Notes: generated by a model not told the origin, from the letters alone. A DNA stretch of 64,000 nt from Leifsonia shinshuensis (GCF_014217625.1 NZ_CP043641.1:2418001-2482000); one strand, 5' to 3'; positions 1 to 7,801 are shown, counted from the stretch's first letter. Numbers and translations: made by a program.

Positions 1-437
1 TGCGCGCCCTGCGGCCGGCGGCCCTCGACGCGATGCGGCTTCCGGAGGCGATCGCGCAGCTGGCGCGTACGTGGTCGGAGCGCACCGGCATCCCTGCCGA
101 GGTCACGACGACCGGCGACGCGAGCGCGCTGTCCACCGATGTGGAGGTCGCGCTGCTGCGGACCGCGCAGGAGGCGCTCGCCAACGTCGAGCGTCATGCC
201 GGCGCCCACGGGGTGCGGCTGACGCTCCGGACCGACGGCGCCGGCACCCGGCTGGAGGTGCGGGACGACGGCCGCGGCTTCGACCCGGCGGCCCGGGTGG
301 GCGCACCGGACCGCCCGGAGGACGGCGGCTACGGCCTCCTCGCCATGCGCGAGCGCATCGAGTCGGTGGCGGGCGGACTCGTCGTCGAGTCACGGCCGGG
401 CCACGGCACGGCGATCCGCGCGGAGGTGCCGGCGTGA
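1..437 (+). CDS. Sensor histidine kinase, C-terminal part (NarL/DesK type), 5' truncated
   Basis: The gene enters from before the window; the open frame runs from base 3 to the stop at 435-437. What remains is the HATPase_c domain: an N-box with RTAQEALANVERHA, a G1 box DDGRGFDP, and a G2 region GYGLLAMRERI, ending in ESRPGHGT. The two-residue NVxRHA form of the N-box is typical of HisKA_3 kinases that pair with LuxR-type regulators. The stop overlaps the GTG of the next gene, so kinase and regulator are translationally coupled. The sensor part is outside the window, so the signal cannot be inferred. Confidence 0.93.
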   Translation, partial: RALRPAALDAMRLPEAIAQLARTWSERTGIPAEVTTTGDASALSTDVEVALLRTAQEALANVERHAGAHGVRLTLRTDGAGTRLEVRDDGRGFDPAARVGAPDRPEDGGYGLLAMRERIESVAGGLVVESRPGHGTAIRAEVPA

Positions 438-1075
438 ACGCGGCGCAGGGCATCGTGCGCCTCCTGGTCGTCGACGACCATCCCGTGGTCAGGGACGGCA
501 TCGTCGGCATGGTGGCCTCCGACCCCGACGTGGAGGTCGTGGGCGAGGCGTCCGACGGCGCCGAGGCGGTGCGGCTCGCCCGGGTGCTGCTCCCGGACGT
601 CGTGCTCATGGACCTGCGGATGCGCGGCATGGACGGCGTGACCGCGATCCGCGAGCTGACCAGGCTCGGCCTCCCGAGCCGCGTGGTCGTCCTCACCACC
701 TTCGACGGCGACTCGGACGTGCTGCCCGCGATCGAAGCCGGGGCGACCGGCTACCTGCTGAAGGACGCGCCGCGGGAGGATCTGCTGCGCGCGATCCGCG
801 CCGCGGCGGTCGGAGACGCGGTGCTCGCTCCGTCCGTCGCGTCCCGGCTCGTCGGCCGGGTGCGGACACCGGAGGCGAACCTGCTGTCGCCGCGGGAGCT
901 GGAGGTGCTGGCGCTGGTCGCGGACGGCGCCACCAACCGCGTGGCCGGGGAACGCCTCCACCTCAGCGAGGCGACGGTGAAGACGCACCTGCTCAGCATC
1001 TACGCGAAGCTCGGCGTCGGCGACCGGGCCGCTGCGGTGGCGGAGGGGTTCCGGCGGGGGCTCCTCGACCTGTAG
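434..1075 (+). CDS. NarL/LuxR-family response regulator
   Basis: A 213-residue two-domain regulator. The receiver domain comes first, with acidic pair D14-D15, phospho-acceptor D60 in VVLMDLRM, the switch Thr in VVLTTF and Lys in YLLKDA. A C-terminal LuxR helix-turn-helix follows (LLSPRELEVLALVADG, then LHLSEATVKTHLLSIYAKL). The recognition region reads NRVAGERL where most relatives have NREIAERL, a small departure. The GTG at 434 overlaps the kinase stop by 4 nt (GTGA), so the pair is one operon. Target genes are unknown. Confidence 0.95.
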   Translation: MNAAQGIVRLLVVDDHPVVRDGIVGMVASDPDVEVVGEASDGAEAVRLARVLLPDVVLMDLRMRGMDGVTAIRELTRLGLPSRVVVLTTFDGDSDVLPAIEAGATGYLLKDAPREDLLRAIRAAAVGDAVLAPSVASRLVGRVRTPEANLLSPRELEVLALVADGATNRVAGERLHLSEATVKTHLLSIYAKLGVGDRAAAVAEGFRRGLLDL

Positions 1076-1184
1076 CGGGGCGCGTCACGGTCACCGCCAG
1101 CCGGGCCTTCGCGTCGACGACGAAGACCGACACACGCCGGTGAAGGGGTTCTGCCCTCGCGCCGAAACGGGTAGGACGGAAGGC

Positions 1185-1439
1185 ATGGAGATCGTGCTGG
1201 CCGTCCTCGAGCGCGGCGACGTCGCGTACGAGATCGAGTTCGAGCGCACGAGCGAGCCCCCGTTCGAACTGCGCGTGCCCTCCCACATCGGGGGCGCGGC
1301 GGTGGTCGACGTCTTCGACCTGGTGGACGCCAGCGAGTGGCCCGTGCTGCTCCGCTACGCGTTCTCGGAGTGCGTGCCCGCGGTCATGGGAAGCCCGGAC
1401 GACCTCAACGCGGAGGACCTGGGCGAAGTCGACCTCTGA
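1185..1439 (+). CDS. Small hypothetical protein, 84 residues
   Basis: I do not recognise a family. The ATG at 1185 has a purine-rich GGACGGAAGG just upstream and is preferred over the in-frame GTG at 1140. The protein is acidic, begins with a beta-rich stretch (EIVLAVLERGDVAYEIEF) and ends DLNAEDLGEVDL; no signal peptide or membrane segment is visible. It stands alone between the two-component pair and a convergent membrane protein. Codon use matches the neighbours (GC-rich third positions), which supports a real gene. Confidence 0.6.
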   Translation: MEIVLAVLERGDVAYEIEFERTSEPPFELRVPSHIGGAAVVDVFDLVDASEWPVLLRYAFSECVPAVMGSPDDLNAEDLGEVDL

Positions 1440-1457
1440 GGCCGCCGCGGGGCTCGC

Positions 1458-1823
1458 TCAGAACAGGAACAGCTGCCCCATCACCAGCACGAGGATGAGG
1501 AATACGACGACGATGCCGCCGATGATGACGAGGGTGCGGCCCGACATCCTCGCGATCCCGAACCCGACGATGAACGGCAGGGCCAGGCAGCCGAGCGCGA
1601 TGATCCACCAGAACGCCTGGAACCCCGCCTGAGACGCGGACGCCAACCGCTCCCCGAACAGCTTCTGCGTCGCCGGATGCGTGGCGAAGGCGACGCTCGC
1701 CGACAGCGGGTACGCGATCAGGACCGCTGTGATCAACCCCGCGAACGCACCCCACATCCCGCGGTGGGCACCGAGGTGCAGCGTCTCCTCCTGGTGCGGT
1801 GCTTGCCTGCTCTTCGTGCTCAT
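1458..1823 (-). CDS. Small integral membrane protein, 121 residues
   Basis: After a short charged N-terminus (MSTKSRQAPHQEET) there are three hydrophobic segments, at roughly residues 20-45, 66-88 and 95-120, the last ending at the C-terminus (VLVMGQLFLF). No enzymatic motif is visible and I cannot name a family. The start at 1823 keeps the hydrophilic leader; an upstream in-frame ATG at 1832 is possible and neither has a clear Shine-Dalgarno. It converges with the small gene ending at 1439. Confidence 0.6.
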   Translation of the reverse strand: MSTKSRQAPHQEETLHLGAHRGMWGAFAGLITAVLIAYPLSASVAFATHPATQKLFGERLASASQAGFQAFWWIIALGCLALPFIVGFGIARMSGRTLVIIGGIVVVFLILVLVMGQLFLF

Positions 1824-2062
1824 GGCGCACATGATAGCCAGCGGGCCGCGGCACGGGGCAGCCCCGGAATCCTGTGCTCGCGCGGTGCGGATTCGGCGCG
1901 CCGAAACGGGGTCCACTGTACCGTCTACTCTGCCGTTACGCTGGGAGGGTCACCGGCGCCGAGCACGCAGTTAGGGGGCGTCTCGACGGCGCCGGGGTCT
2001 TACCCGAATGTCGTGTGGGAGTGGGGAGATCCGCTCCCATACGGCCGGGGTGGGGAGAACGA
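1824..2062. other. Intergenic region with no recognisable gene
   Basis: About 240 bases between the membrane-protein start and the terminator contain no ORF with convincing codon use. It must hold the promoter of the leftward membrane gene. A TGGGAG/CTCCCA inverted repeat with a 12-nt loop lies near 2028-2051. I see no tRNA or known RNA motif. Confidence 0.4.
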
Positions 2063-2091
2063 AAAAGCCCCGGCTCTCCGCCGGGGCTTTT
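2063..2091 (-). terminator. Intrinsic terminator after tRNA-Arg
   Basis: Perfect 12-bp stem (AAAAGCCCCGGC 2063-2074 with its complement 2080-2091) and a 5-nt loop. The A/T runs at both ends make it potentially bidirectional. It lies 33 nt beyond the 3' end of the leftward tRNA gene, which it most likely terminates. Confidence 0.88.
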
Positions 2092-2124
2092 CCTACTGTC
2101 TCAACCAGTATTTTGCTTACGCTG

Positions 2125-2197
2125 TGCGCCACGAGGGATTCGAACCCCCAACCTTCTGATCCGTAGTCAGATGCTCTATCCGTTGAGCTAGTGGCGC
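2125..2197 (-). tRNA. tRNA-Arg (anticodon ACG)
   Basis: Read leftward, this is a complete cloverleaf. The acceptor stem GCGCCAC pairs with GTGGCGC, followed by a discriminator A at 2125. The D arm is AGCTCAACGGATAGAGCA. The anticodon loop CTACGGA gives anticodon ACG, and the T arm holds GGTTCGAATCC. The 3' CCA is not encoded, as is usual in this group. ACG is the inosine-modified anticodon reading CGU/CGC/CGA. It is a single gene followed by a strong intrinsic terminator. Confidence 0.97.
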
Positions 2198-2290
2198 ATG
2201 ACCTGTCGCGTCTCCGCGCGGGCCTGTTAGAGCTTACATGACCCTTTCGCAGACCGCCAATCAGGTCGGCCGATGAGGTCGGCGATCAGC

Positions 2291-3070
2291 TCACGCGAAC
2301 ACCTCGTCCAGGAAGCACACCAGCGCCCGCCAGCTTCGCGCGTCGGCCAGCGCGCGGTATCGGTCGCCTCCCGGGATGGTGAACGCGTGCGGAGCTCCCG
2401 AGTACGTCGTGAGCTGCCAGTCCACGTGCGGCGCCGCCCGCAGCTCGTCCTGGAACGCGGCGACCGCGGAGTCCGGGACGACCGGGTCCGCGCCACCGTT
2501 GAGCACCAGCAGGGAGGCCGCGATCGCCGCAGCGTCGGACGGGTCGTGGGCGATCAGGCCGCCGTGGAACGACACCACCCCGCGGGCCGGCGCTCCCGTG
2601 CGGGCGAATTCGAGGGCGGCCGTCCCCCCGAAGCAGTAGCCGATCACCGCGAGCCGGGCCGGGTCGACGGCGGGGTGCTGCTGCAGCCAGCTGAAGCCGG
2701 CCGCGACGCGCGAGCGCAGCAGCGGGAGGTCTCGGTAGTACTGCCCCGCCACCGCGGACGCCTCGTCGCCGCTGGGCCGCACGTCCGCGCCGTACAGGTC
2801 CGCCGCGAACGCGACGTAGCCGCGGCGCGCCAGCATCTGCGCGCGCATCCGCACGTTGTCGCCGACGCCGTGCCAGTCGTGGAGGATCAGCACGGCCGGG
2901 CGGCGCTCGTCGGCCTGCACATCCCTGGCGAGGTAGCCCTCCAGCGGGAGGCCCTCGTGCTCGTACGGCACGGCCTCCACGTCGATCACGGAGTGCTCGC
3001 CGATCGGCACCTGCTCTAGCAGGGCCTGGTGGGCAGGGGACAGGGCGGGCGACGGACTGTCGATCGTCAC
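2291..3070 (-). CDS. Dienelactone hydrolase family protein
   Basis: A 259-residue alpha/beta hydrolase. The nucleophile is Cys146 in GYCFGG. The rest of the triad is visible as Asp195 (GGADPVVP) and His228 (GAPHAFT), the Cys-Asp-His set of the DLH family. LILHDWHGVGDN supplies the oxyanion region. The GTG at 3070 has CTGGAG about nine bases upstream. DLH family members hydrolyse dienelactones in aromatic breakdown, but no ring-cleavage genes are nearby, so the real substrate is open. Cytoplasmic; no signal peptide. Confidence 0.88.
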   Translation of the reverse strand: MTIDSPSPALSPAHQALLEQVPIGEHSVIDVEAVPYEHEGLPLEGYLARDVQADERRPAVLILHDWHGVGDNVRMRAQMLARRGYVAFAADLYGADVRPSGDEASAVAGQYYRDLPLLRSRVAAGFSWLQQHPAVDPARLAVIGYCFGGTAALEFARTGAPARGVVSFHGGLIAHDPSDAAAIAASLLVLNGGADPVVPDSAVAAFQDELRAAPHVDWQLTTYSGAPHAFTIPGGDRYRALADARSWRALVCFLDEVFA

Positions 3071-3241
3071 GGGTGCGGCTCCAGGTTCGGGTGCGCGACG
3101 CGGGCGACGGTCGTCGCACGCGGCCTGGCCTGCTGTGGCTGCATCGCGGAGTGCGCGCGGGCCCGAACGGTGCGGGTCGGGTCCCACCTCGTTCACGATA
3201 CCTCTCCTGCCGGGGAGGCGCGACGGACGTACCATGGGCGC

Positions 3242-3535
3242 ATGTCCACGGAGTTCAGCAACGAGACCGACGCACGCCGCTACGCGATGCGGATCGACGG
3301 CGAGCTCGTCGGCGCCCTCGACTACAGCGTCCTCGGCTCGTCCATCTCGCTGACCAGGGCGTTCACGGTCCCCGCGCAACGCGGCAAGGGCTACGCGGCC
3401 GACCTGGTCGCGTACGCGGTCGACGACATCGAACGCACCTCCGACCGGAAGATCGTGCCGATGTGCTGGTACGTGGCCGAATGGTTCGACCGGCACCCGG
3501 AGCGCGCCGGCCTGCTGCAGCGACGCGCCGGCTGA
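3242..3535 (+). CDS. Small GNAT-like acetyltransferase (YjdJ type)
   Basis: A 97-residue protein with the short GNAT fold of the YjdJ/Gtn subfamily: a beta strand pair (MRIDGELVGALDYSV), then FTVPAQRGKGYAADLVAYAVDD, which is the acetyl-CoA-binding RGKGxAxxLV loop, then KIVPMCWYVAEWFDRHPE. Full GNATs are about 150 residues; this length is normal for the small group. Substrate unknown. Start chosen at ATG 3242. It is followed after 5 nt by the oxidoreductase gene, so the two are probably co-transcribed. Confidence 0.8.
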   Translation: MSTEFSNETDARRYAMRIDGELVGALDYSVLGSSISLTRAFTVPAQRGKGYAADLVAYAVDDIERTSDRKIVPMCWYVAEWFDRHPERAGLLQRRAG

Positions 3536-3540
3536 CGGCG

Positions 3541-4560
3541 ATGAGAGGCCAGGCCGAGCGCACCGTGGGGCGCACGGTGGAGCGCACGGCGGCGCGCGTG
3601 GTCCGCTTCGGCGACCCGTCGGCGATCGCGCTCGCCCACGAGACGCTGCACGCGCCGCGCGGCAACGAGGTGCTCGTGCGCGTCACGCACGCGGCCCTCG
3701 GGTCGACCGATGTGCTGGCCCGGCGCGGAGGCTACGTCCTCCAGCCGCTGCCGGGGTTCGTCCCCGGCTACGACTTCGTCGGCGTGCTGGAGACCGAGTC
3801 GGCGGTGTCGGCGGCACTCGGCCTCCGCACCGGCGCGCGGGTCGCGGGAGTGCTCCCGCGGATGGGCGCGCACACCACGCGGCTGGTGGTCTCGCCGACC
3901 TTCCTGGTCGCGGTTCCGGACGCGCTGACCTCGGAAGCCGCCGCCGCCCTCCCGCTCAACGGCGTGACGGCCGCGCTCGCCCTCCAGTACGCGGGCGACG
4001 CGCGCAGCGTCCTCATCCAGGGCATCACCGGCGCCGTGGGATCACTGGCCGCCCAGCTCGCGCTGCGCGACGGCCGGACGGTGCTCGGGACGGGGACGAC
4101 CCCGCCGCCGGGCCTCACCGCGCCGGACGTGACCCTCGTCGACTACCGCGACCCCCGCTGGCCCGCGTCGGTCCGGTCGCAGACCGCGGGCGGGGTGGAC
4201 GCCGCGATCGACCACACCGGCTCGCCCCTGGTCCGGGAGGCCGTGGCGCCGTCCGGGGTCATCGTGCGCACCGCATTCGCCGGCCGCCCCGGACACGAGC
4301 GCGACGACGCGGTGCGCGGGTCGGCGGCGGCGGCGATGCGCCGGTTCGGGCACCCGCGGGAGATCGTCTGCTCAGTGCCGTTCTGGGTGCTGCGGAAGCG
4401 GCCGGAGTACCGGCGGATGCTGCGCGGGCTGTTCGCGGACATGGCCGCGGGGAGGCTCACCGTGTTCGAGCCGGAGGTGATGGCGTTCGACACGGTGTGG
4501 GCTGCGCATCGGGCGGCGGATGCGCGGCCGGCGGGGCGGACGATCGTGCTGGGGATGTGA
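3541..4560 (+). CDS. Zinc-less medium-chain alcohol dehydrogenase / quinone oxidoreductase-like protein
   Basis: A 339-residue MDR-superfamily enzyme. The N-terminal GroES-like domain contains GNEVLVRVTHAALGSTDV and PGYDFVGVLE. A Rossmann domain follows, with ITGAVGSLAAQLAL as the nucleotide-binding turn and GVDAAIDHTGS. The catalytic zinc ligands of true alcohol dehydrogenases are absent, as in quinone oxidoreductases and enoyl reductases. NADPH is the expected cofactor; substrate not predictable. The start lies 5 nt after the upstream acetyltransferase gene. Confidence 0.83.
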   Translation: MRGQAERTVGRTVERTAARVVRFGDPSAIALAHETLHAPRGNEVLVRVTHAALGSTDVLARRGGYVLQPLPGFVPGYDFVGVLETESAVSAALGLRTGARVAGVLPRMGAHTTRLVVSPTFLVAVPDALTSEAAAALPLNGVTAALALQYAGDARSVLIQGITGAVGSLAAQLALRDGRTVLGTGTTPPPGLTAPDVTLVDYRDPRWPASVRSQTAGGVDAAIDHTGSPLVREAVAPSGVIVRTAFAGRPGHERDDAVRGSAAAAMRRFGHPREIVCSVPFWVLRKRPEYRRMLRGLFADMAAGRLTVFEPEVMAFDTVWAAHRAADARPAGRTIVLGM

Positions 4561-4663
4561 CGCGGAAGCGGATCTTGCACCTAGGTCAACACAGATCATG
4601 TGAACTGGCGTTATGGCGGTCCGCTTCGTTAGGCTCCGACCCAACATAACTGGGAGGTTCCTC

Positions 4664-4885
4664 ATGGGCGACGACTTTCTGGACAGCATGAACGCGCAGG
4701 GCATGAGCCTGGTCGAAGAGAACTTCGCCGAGCAGCTCGCCGAGCGGGCGCGTTCGCTTGGACTCGAATCGACCGCGTCGATTCAGCTAGACACGACCGA
4801 AGTGCCAAGTCTGGGAAACGCGACCGTCAATGTCGACCGTGTGCGCGCGCTGGCGGACGCCAAGCTGGCTGCAAGGGACGCGTAG
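4664..4885 (+). CDS. Small hypothetical protein, 73 residues
   Basis: The ATG at 4664 has an excellent GGGAGG six bases upstream and is chosen over the in-frame upstream ATG at 4613. The protein is acidic and soluble (MGDDFLDSMNAQGMSL, then VEENFAEQLAERARSLGLE, ending VRALADAKLAARDA). Helical at both ends; no family recognised. It stands alone and an intrinsic terminator follows 120 nt downstream. Confidence 0.65.
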   Translation: MGDDFLDSMNAQGMSLVEENFAEQLAERARSLGLESTASIQLDTTEVPSLGNATVNVDRVRALADAKLAARDA

Positions 4886-5004
4886 GCCATATCGCCACCT
4901 CCCCCACCCGAAGGCGAACACCGAGCGATCGAAGCTCATCAGGCCTTCACCGGCGGCGAAGCTACAGACCAGAAAGTTGGATGCGCGAATCCCGCGCGAG
5001 AAGA

Positions 5005-5033
5005 GCCCCGGCATCGTCCGGGGCCTTTCGTTT
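5005..5033 (+). terminator. Intrinsic terminator
   Basis: Stem GCCCCGG (5005-5011) with CCGGGGC (5018-5024), 6-nt loop, followed by CTTTCGTTT. It probably ends the transcript of the small gene at 4664-4885. Confidence 0.75.
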
Positions 5034-5141
5034 AGCACCTACCCAGCTGGACGCACATCACCTCTCGCACATCGAGATAGCCCACTGCGATGGCTATCGG
5101 GACGAGCGCGCCCGAGGCTCAGAGCTCAGGCGTCCGAAGTG

Positions 5142-5188
5142 AGTCGGCGGGCCGCCGGCCGTTGTCGCCAGTCGCGGCCCGCCTGACT
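5142..5188. repeat. Long GC-rich inverted repeat
   Basis: GGCGGGCCGC (5146-5155) is perfectly repeated inverted as GCGGCCCGCC (5174-5183). The stem extends by AGTC/GACT across a single bulged T at 5184, giving 14 pairs with an 18-nt loop. There is no T-run on either side. It lies 74 nt downstream of the leftward reductase gene and may be a transcript-end structure or a protein site. Confidence 0.6.
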
Positions 5189-5261
5189 ACTCCAGAGCCT
5201 GCCACGTCTCGGGGATGATGTGCGCACCGCAACGCATTGTGCTCAAACGAGCACGGCAGAG

Positions 5262-5876
5262 TCACCCGACGTCGTACGTCACGTGCGTCGCCGTCGTCGT
5301 CGCCACGACCTCCCGCTGCACCAGCTGCCGCGGCGCGGACCCCGTGAACAGCGGGGTGCCCGCGCCCAGGATGATCGGTGACAGGTGAAGCACCAGCGTG
5401 TCGACCAAGCCGGCCGCGAGCGCCGAGCCGATGAGGGCGCCGCCGCCCATCAGCACCGCGTCGAGATCGGCGCCGCGTGACGCCGAGGCCGCTTCGGCGA
5501 GCGAGCGGGCCGCAGCGACCGCGTCCGGCAGGCCCGTCGTGACGAAGGTCCAGTCCAGCCCCGTCAGGCGCACCGAGGACGGGGCCGCGCTCGTCACGAC
5601 CACGAACGGCGGCTTGCCGACCTCCGTCGCGCCGTAGCCGAGCTCGTCGCTCCAGCCGTCGGGGGCGTCGATCACGTCGAACAGGTTGCGGCCCATCACG
5701 ACGGCGCCGGAGCGTTCCGTCGCCGCGGCGAGGATGCGCTTGTCGTCTGGGTCGTCGGAGAACACCCAGCGGTGCAGCGGCTCTCCCCCGGTGCCCAGCC
5801 CGTTGCCGGGGGCGGCGTCCGGGCCCGTCACGAAGCCGTCGAGGGAGATGGTGATGTCGGCGACGACCTTGGTCAT
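5262..5876 (-). CDS. Dihydrofolate-reductase-like (RibD C-terminal domain) protein
   Basis: A 204-residue protein of the RibD_C/DHFR-like family. It begins KVVADITISLDGFVTGPD, continues with GAVVMGRNLFDVIDAPDGW and FVVVTSAAP, and has the NADPH-binding VLMGGGALIGSALAAGLVD followed by LHLSPIILGAGTPLF. Such stand-alone proteins are common in actinobacteria next to ArsR-SRPBCC pairs, and their physiological substrate is unknown. The start lies 5 nt downstream of the SRPBCC gene's stop, so it is the last gene of a three-gene leftward operon led by the ArsR regulator. Confidence 0.88.
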   Translation of the reverse strand: MTKVVADITISLDGFVTGPDAAPGNGLGTGGEPLHRWVFSDDPDDKRILAAATERSGAVVMGRNLFDVIDAPDGWSDELGYGATEVGKPPFVVVTSAAPSSVRLTGLDWTFVTTGLPDAVAAARSLAEAASASRGADLDAVLMGGGALIGSALAAGLVDTLVLHLSPIILGAGTPLFTGSAPRQLVQREVVATTTATHVTYDVG

Positions 5877-5881
5877 CGGAA

Positions 5882-6358
5882 TCAGCCCCTCGCCAGCAGT
5901 TCGTCGAGCTGCTCGTAGCCCTCGCGCATCCCGTACTCCATGCCCGAGGCGATCATGGCCTCCAGCGCCTCCTTCGACGGGAACACCGAGTGGCCGACCA
6001 GCCGGGTGCGGCCGCCCGGGAGCGGCTCGAAGCGCAGGAGGTCGAGGCTGACCTCGTTCGGCGCGCCCAGGAACTCGAACGTCTGGATGATGAGCTCGTT
6101 CTCGACCACGGTGTGGATGACGCCGCGGAAGGCGTAGACGCTGCCGTCGGAGTCCTTCTGCTCGAAGCCGTAGCCTCCGCCGGTGCGGAAGTCCCAGTGC
6201 GTGATCGTGTTGTCGAGCCGGCGCGGGCCGATCCACTGCGCGTACAGCTCCGGGTCGGCGTGGGCGCGGAAGACGGCCTCCACCGGCGCCTCGAACTCCC
6301 GCGTGATGTCGGCGTACGAGGTGCCGGGTACGGCATCGATGACGACAGGGTTGGTCAT
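5882..6358 (-). CDS. SRPBCC (AHSA1-like) family protein
   Basis: A 158-residue START/Bet-v1-like fold of the AHSA1 class. The signature is ITREFEAPVEAVFRAHADPELYAQWIGP, then TGGGYGFEQKDSDGSVYAFRGVIHTV, and the C-terminal EALEAMIASGMEYGMREGYEQLDELL helix. These proteins bind small hydrophobic ligands in a central cavity; no ligand can be predicted. The ATG overlaps the stop of the ArsR gene by 4 nt (ATGA), the usual ArsR-AHSA1 pairing. Confidence 0.92.
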   Translation of the reverse strand: MTNPVVIDAVPGTSYADITREFEAPVEAVFRAHADPELYAQWIGPRRLDNTITHWDFRTGGGYGFEQKDSDGSVYAFRGVIHTVVENELIIQTFEFLGAPNEVSLDLLRFEPLPGGRTRLVGHSVFPSKEALEAMIASGMEYGMREGYEQLDELLARG

Positions 6359-6723
6359 GATTCCTTCTCCTTGGTTCGCTTGCTCGTTCTGTGTTCTGGT
6401 GAGGTCGCCGGAGGCGCGGCGAGCAGGGCGTCGAGCCTGCGGTACTGCTGCTCCGCCTCCAGCCGGTACCGATCGATCCACGAGGTCAGGCGCTCGAGCG
6501 CTGCGGCGTCGAGGTGCACCGGGCGGCGCTGCGCCTCCCGCGTGCGCCAGACGAGCCCGGCGGACTCGAGGACGCCGACGTGCTTGGACACCGCCTGCAG
6601 GCTGATGTCGAACGGCTCGGCCAGCTCGTTCACCGTCGCCGGACCTCGGCTGAGTCGCGCGACCATCGCGCGCCGCACCGGGTCGGACAGGGCCGCGAAG
6701 GCCCGGTCGAGCTGGTCGTCCAT
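6355..6723 (-). CDS. ArsR-family winged-helix repressor
   Basis: A 122-residue ArsR-type DNA-binding protein: ALSDPVRRAMVARLSRGPATVNELAEPF, then the recognition helix ISLQAVSKHVGVLESAGLV and the wing RTREAQRRPVHLD. No cysteine metal site is seen, so it is of the non-metal subgroup linked to SRPBCC proteins. The ATG at 6723 is preferred over the in-frame TTG at 6732. First gene of the operon; probably autoregulated through the palindrome just upstream. Confidence 0.92.
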   Translation of the reverse strand: MDDQLDRAFAALSDPVRRAMVARLSRGPATVNELAEPFDISLQAVSKHVGVLESAGLVWRTREAQRRPVHLDAAALERLTSWIDRYRLEAEQQYRRLDALLAAPPATSPEHRTSKRTKEKES

Positions 6724-6740
6724 CGTTGTCAACCTATCCG

Positions 6741-6765
6741 TTTATCAATCAATCGGTTGAATAAA
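6741..6765. promoter_or_regulatory. Candidate ArsR operator
   Basis: AT-rich imperfect palindrome 18-42 bp upstream of the ArsR gene start: TTTATCAA (6741-6748) facing TTGAATAAA (6757-6765), matching as inverted arms with one extra base. It stands out in a GC-rich context and is placed where the operon promoter must be. Inferred autoregulatory site. Confidence 0.5.
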
Positions 6766-6801
6766 GGATAGGACGAGCGGAGGGAGGCGTCAAGAGCGGC
6801 C

Positions 6802-7446
6802 TCAGGACGGCAGCGACACGCTCTCCACGCCGGGCACGCGACCGGTGTAACCCTGGACGCGCTCCAGCCCCTCCGTCGTCGCGGACGCGTGATGGCCCAC
6901 GACGACGACGCGTCCGCCCGAAGCCACGGCGGCGAGGAGGCCGGCCTCCGCGTCCTCGAACACGGCGCACTCCTGGATCGGCACCCCCAGGCGCTCCGCC
7001 GCCAGCAGGTAGCCCTGCGGGTCGGGCTTGCCGCGGGACACGTCCTCCGCGGCGACGAGCACGGCCGGGATGGGCACCCCGGCAGCCTCCAGTCGTGCGA
7101 CGGCGAGCTCGCGCGGCGCACTCGTCACGATCGCGACCGGCGCCTCCGCCTCGGCGAGCGCCGTCAGCAGCGCGACGGCTCCGGGAACCTCCACGATGCC
7201 ATCGGTGCGCGTCACCTCCTCGGCGACGAGGCCGGCGACCAGCTCGGCCCGGCGCTCCGCCGGGAGGCCCGGAAGGAAGTGCGCGACGGTGTCGACCGCC
7301 TGCCTCCCGTGGGCGTAGGCGAGGATCTCGACGGGGTCCAGCGCGTGCCGGTGGCCGAACTCACTCCACACCGCCTCGACGACGGCGTGCGAGTCGACGA
7401 GCGTGCCGTCCATGTCGAAGAGGAATCCGGATGCGCTGATCTCCAT
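6802..7446 (-). CDS. HAD-superfamily phosphatase (sugar phosphatase-like)
   Basis: A 214-residue HAD subfamily I hydrolase. Motif I is FLFDMDGTLVDSH (nucleophile and acid Asp), motif II IVTSAP, motif III Lys in SRGKPDPQGYLLAA, motif IV VFEDAEAGLLAA. The alpha-helical cap between motifs I and II (residues about 20-90) resembles the YfbT/YniC/GS1 type sugar phosphatases. Substrate not predictable from the sequence. Monocistronic; the start is ATG 7446. Confidence 0.88.
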   Translation of the reverse strand: MEISASGFLFDMDGTLVDSHAVVEAVWSEFGHRHALDPVEILAYAHGRQAVDTVAHFLPGLPAERRAELVAGLVAEEVTRTDGIVEVPGAVALLTALAEAEAPVAIVTSAPRELAVARLEAAGVPIPAVLVAAEDVSRGKPDPQGYLLAAERLGVPIQECAVFEDAEAGLLAAVASGGRVVVVGHHASATTEGLERVQGYTGRVPGVESVSLPS

Positions 7447-7493
7447 CGCACCAGCCTAGGCGGGAGGCCGGGACCTCCCGCGGCCGGCGACGC

Positions 7494-7715
7494 TCAGCGC
7501 CCCGTCGTGCGCGCGTCCTGCGCGGCCCGCAGGTCGGCGAGGCCGCGCTCGGTCTCGCGGGTGACGCGGCCACCGCGGGCGGCGACCGCCGCCGGGAGCC
7601 AGTCGCTCAGCACGAAGCGGCGACGGCGTGGCGGGATCGGCTCTCCGCCGTTGGTGCGCACCGGGCGGGCCACCCAGCTGTGTTCGATTCCCTGTGCCCA
7701 GGTTCCGTTTGCCAT
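7494..7715 (-). CDS. Small basic hypothetical protein, 73 residues
   Basis: Starts at ATG 7715, with GAGG four bases upstream. It is rich in Arg (IPPRRRRFVLSDWLPAAVAARGG, with an ERGLADLRAAQDA helix near the end) and lacks any membrane segment. No family recognised. It is divergent from the GlxA-type regulator gene, sharing an 86-bp intergenic region that carries two palindromes, which suggests joint regulation. Confidence 0.55.
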   Translation of the reverse strand: MANGTWAQGIEHSWVARPVRTNGGEPIPPRRRRFVLSDWLPAAVAARGGRVTRETERGLADLRAAQDARTTGR

Positions 7716-7748
7716 GACCTCAACGTTACGAGCGAAAATATCCGGCCA

Positions 7749-7781
7749 CCATATGGCTTCAGGTCTATCTTCGCAAAGATA
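7749..7781. promoter_or_regulatory. Two palindromes in the divergent promoter region
   Basis: CCATATGG (7749-7756), and TATCTT (7766-7771) facing AAGATA (7776-7781) across CGCA. Both lie in the 86 bp between divergent genes and just upstream of the GlxA-like regulator start at 7802. Candidate operator sites, possibly autoregulatory. Inference only. Confidence 0.4.
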
Positions 7782-7801
7782 CGGCCAATACACTGGTCGA
7801 C

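Larger units (their letters stand above)
4886..5261. other. 375-bp intergenic region with three hairpins
   Basis: No ORF with convincing codon use. It holds the terminator at 5005-5033, a GATAGCC/GGCTATC hairpin (5076-5082 with 5092-5098), and a long inverted repeat at 5142-5188. No tRNA, IS end or CRISPR is visible. The base composition is slightly lower in GC than the flanking genes. Confidence 0.5.

Noticed and set aside
2125..2197. Integration site at the 3' end of tRNA-Arg
   Set aside because: No integrase, no direct repeat of the tRNA 3' end and an intrinsic terminator directly after the gene; no sign of an island.
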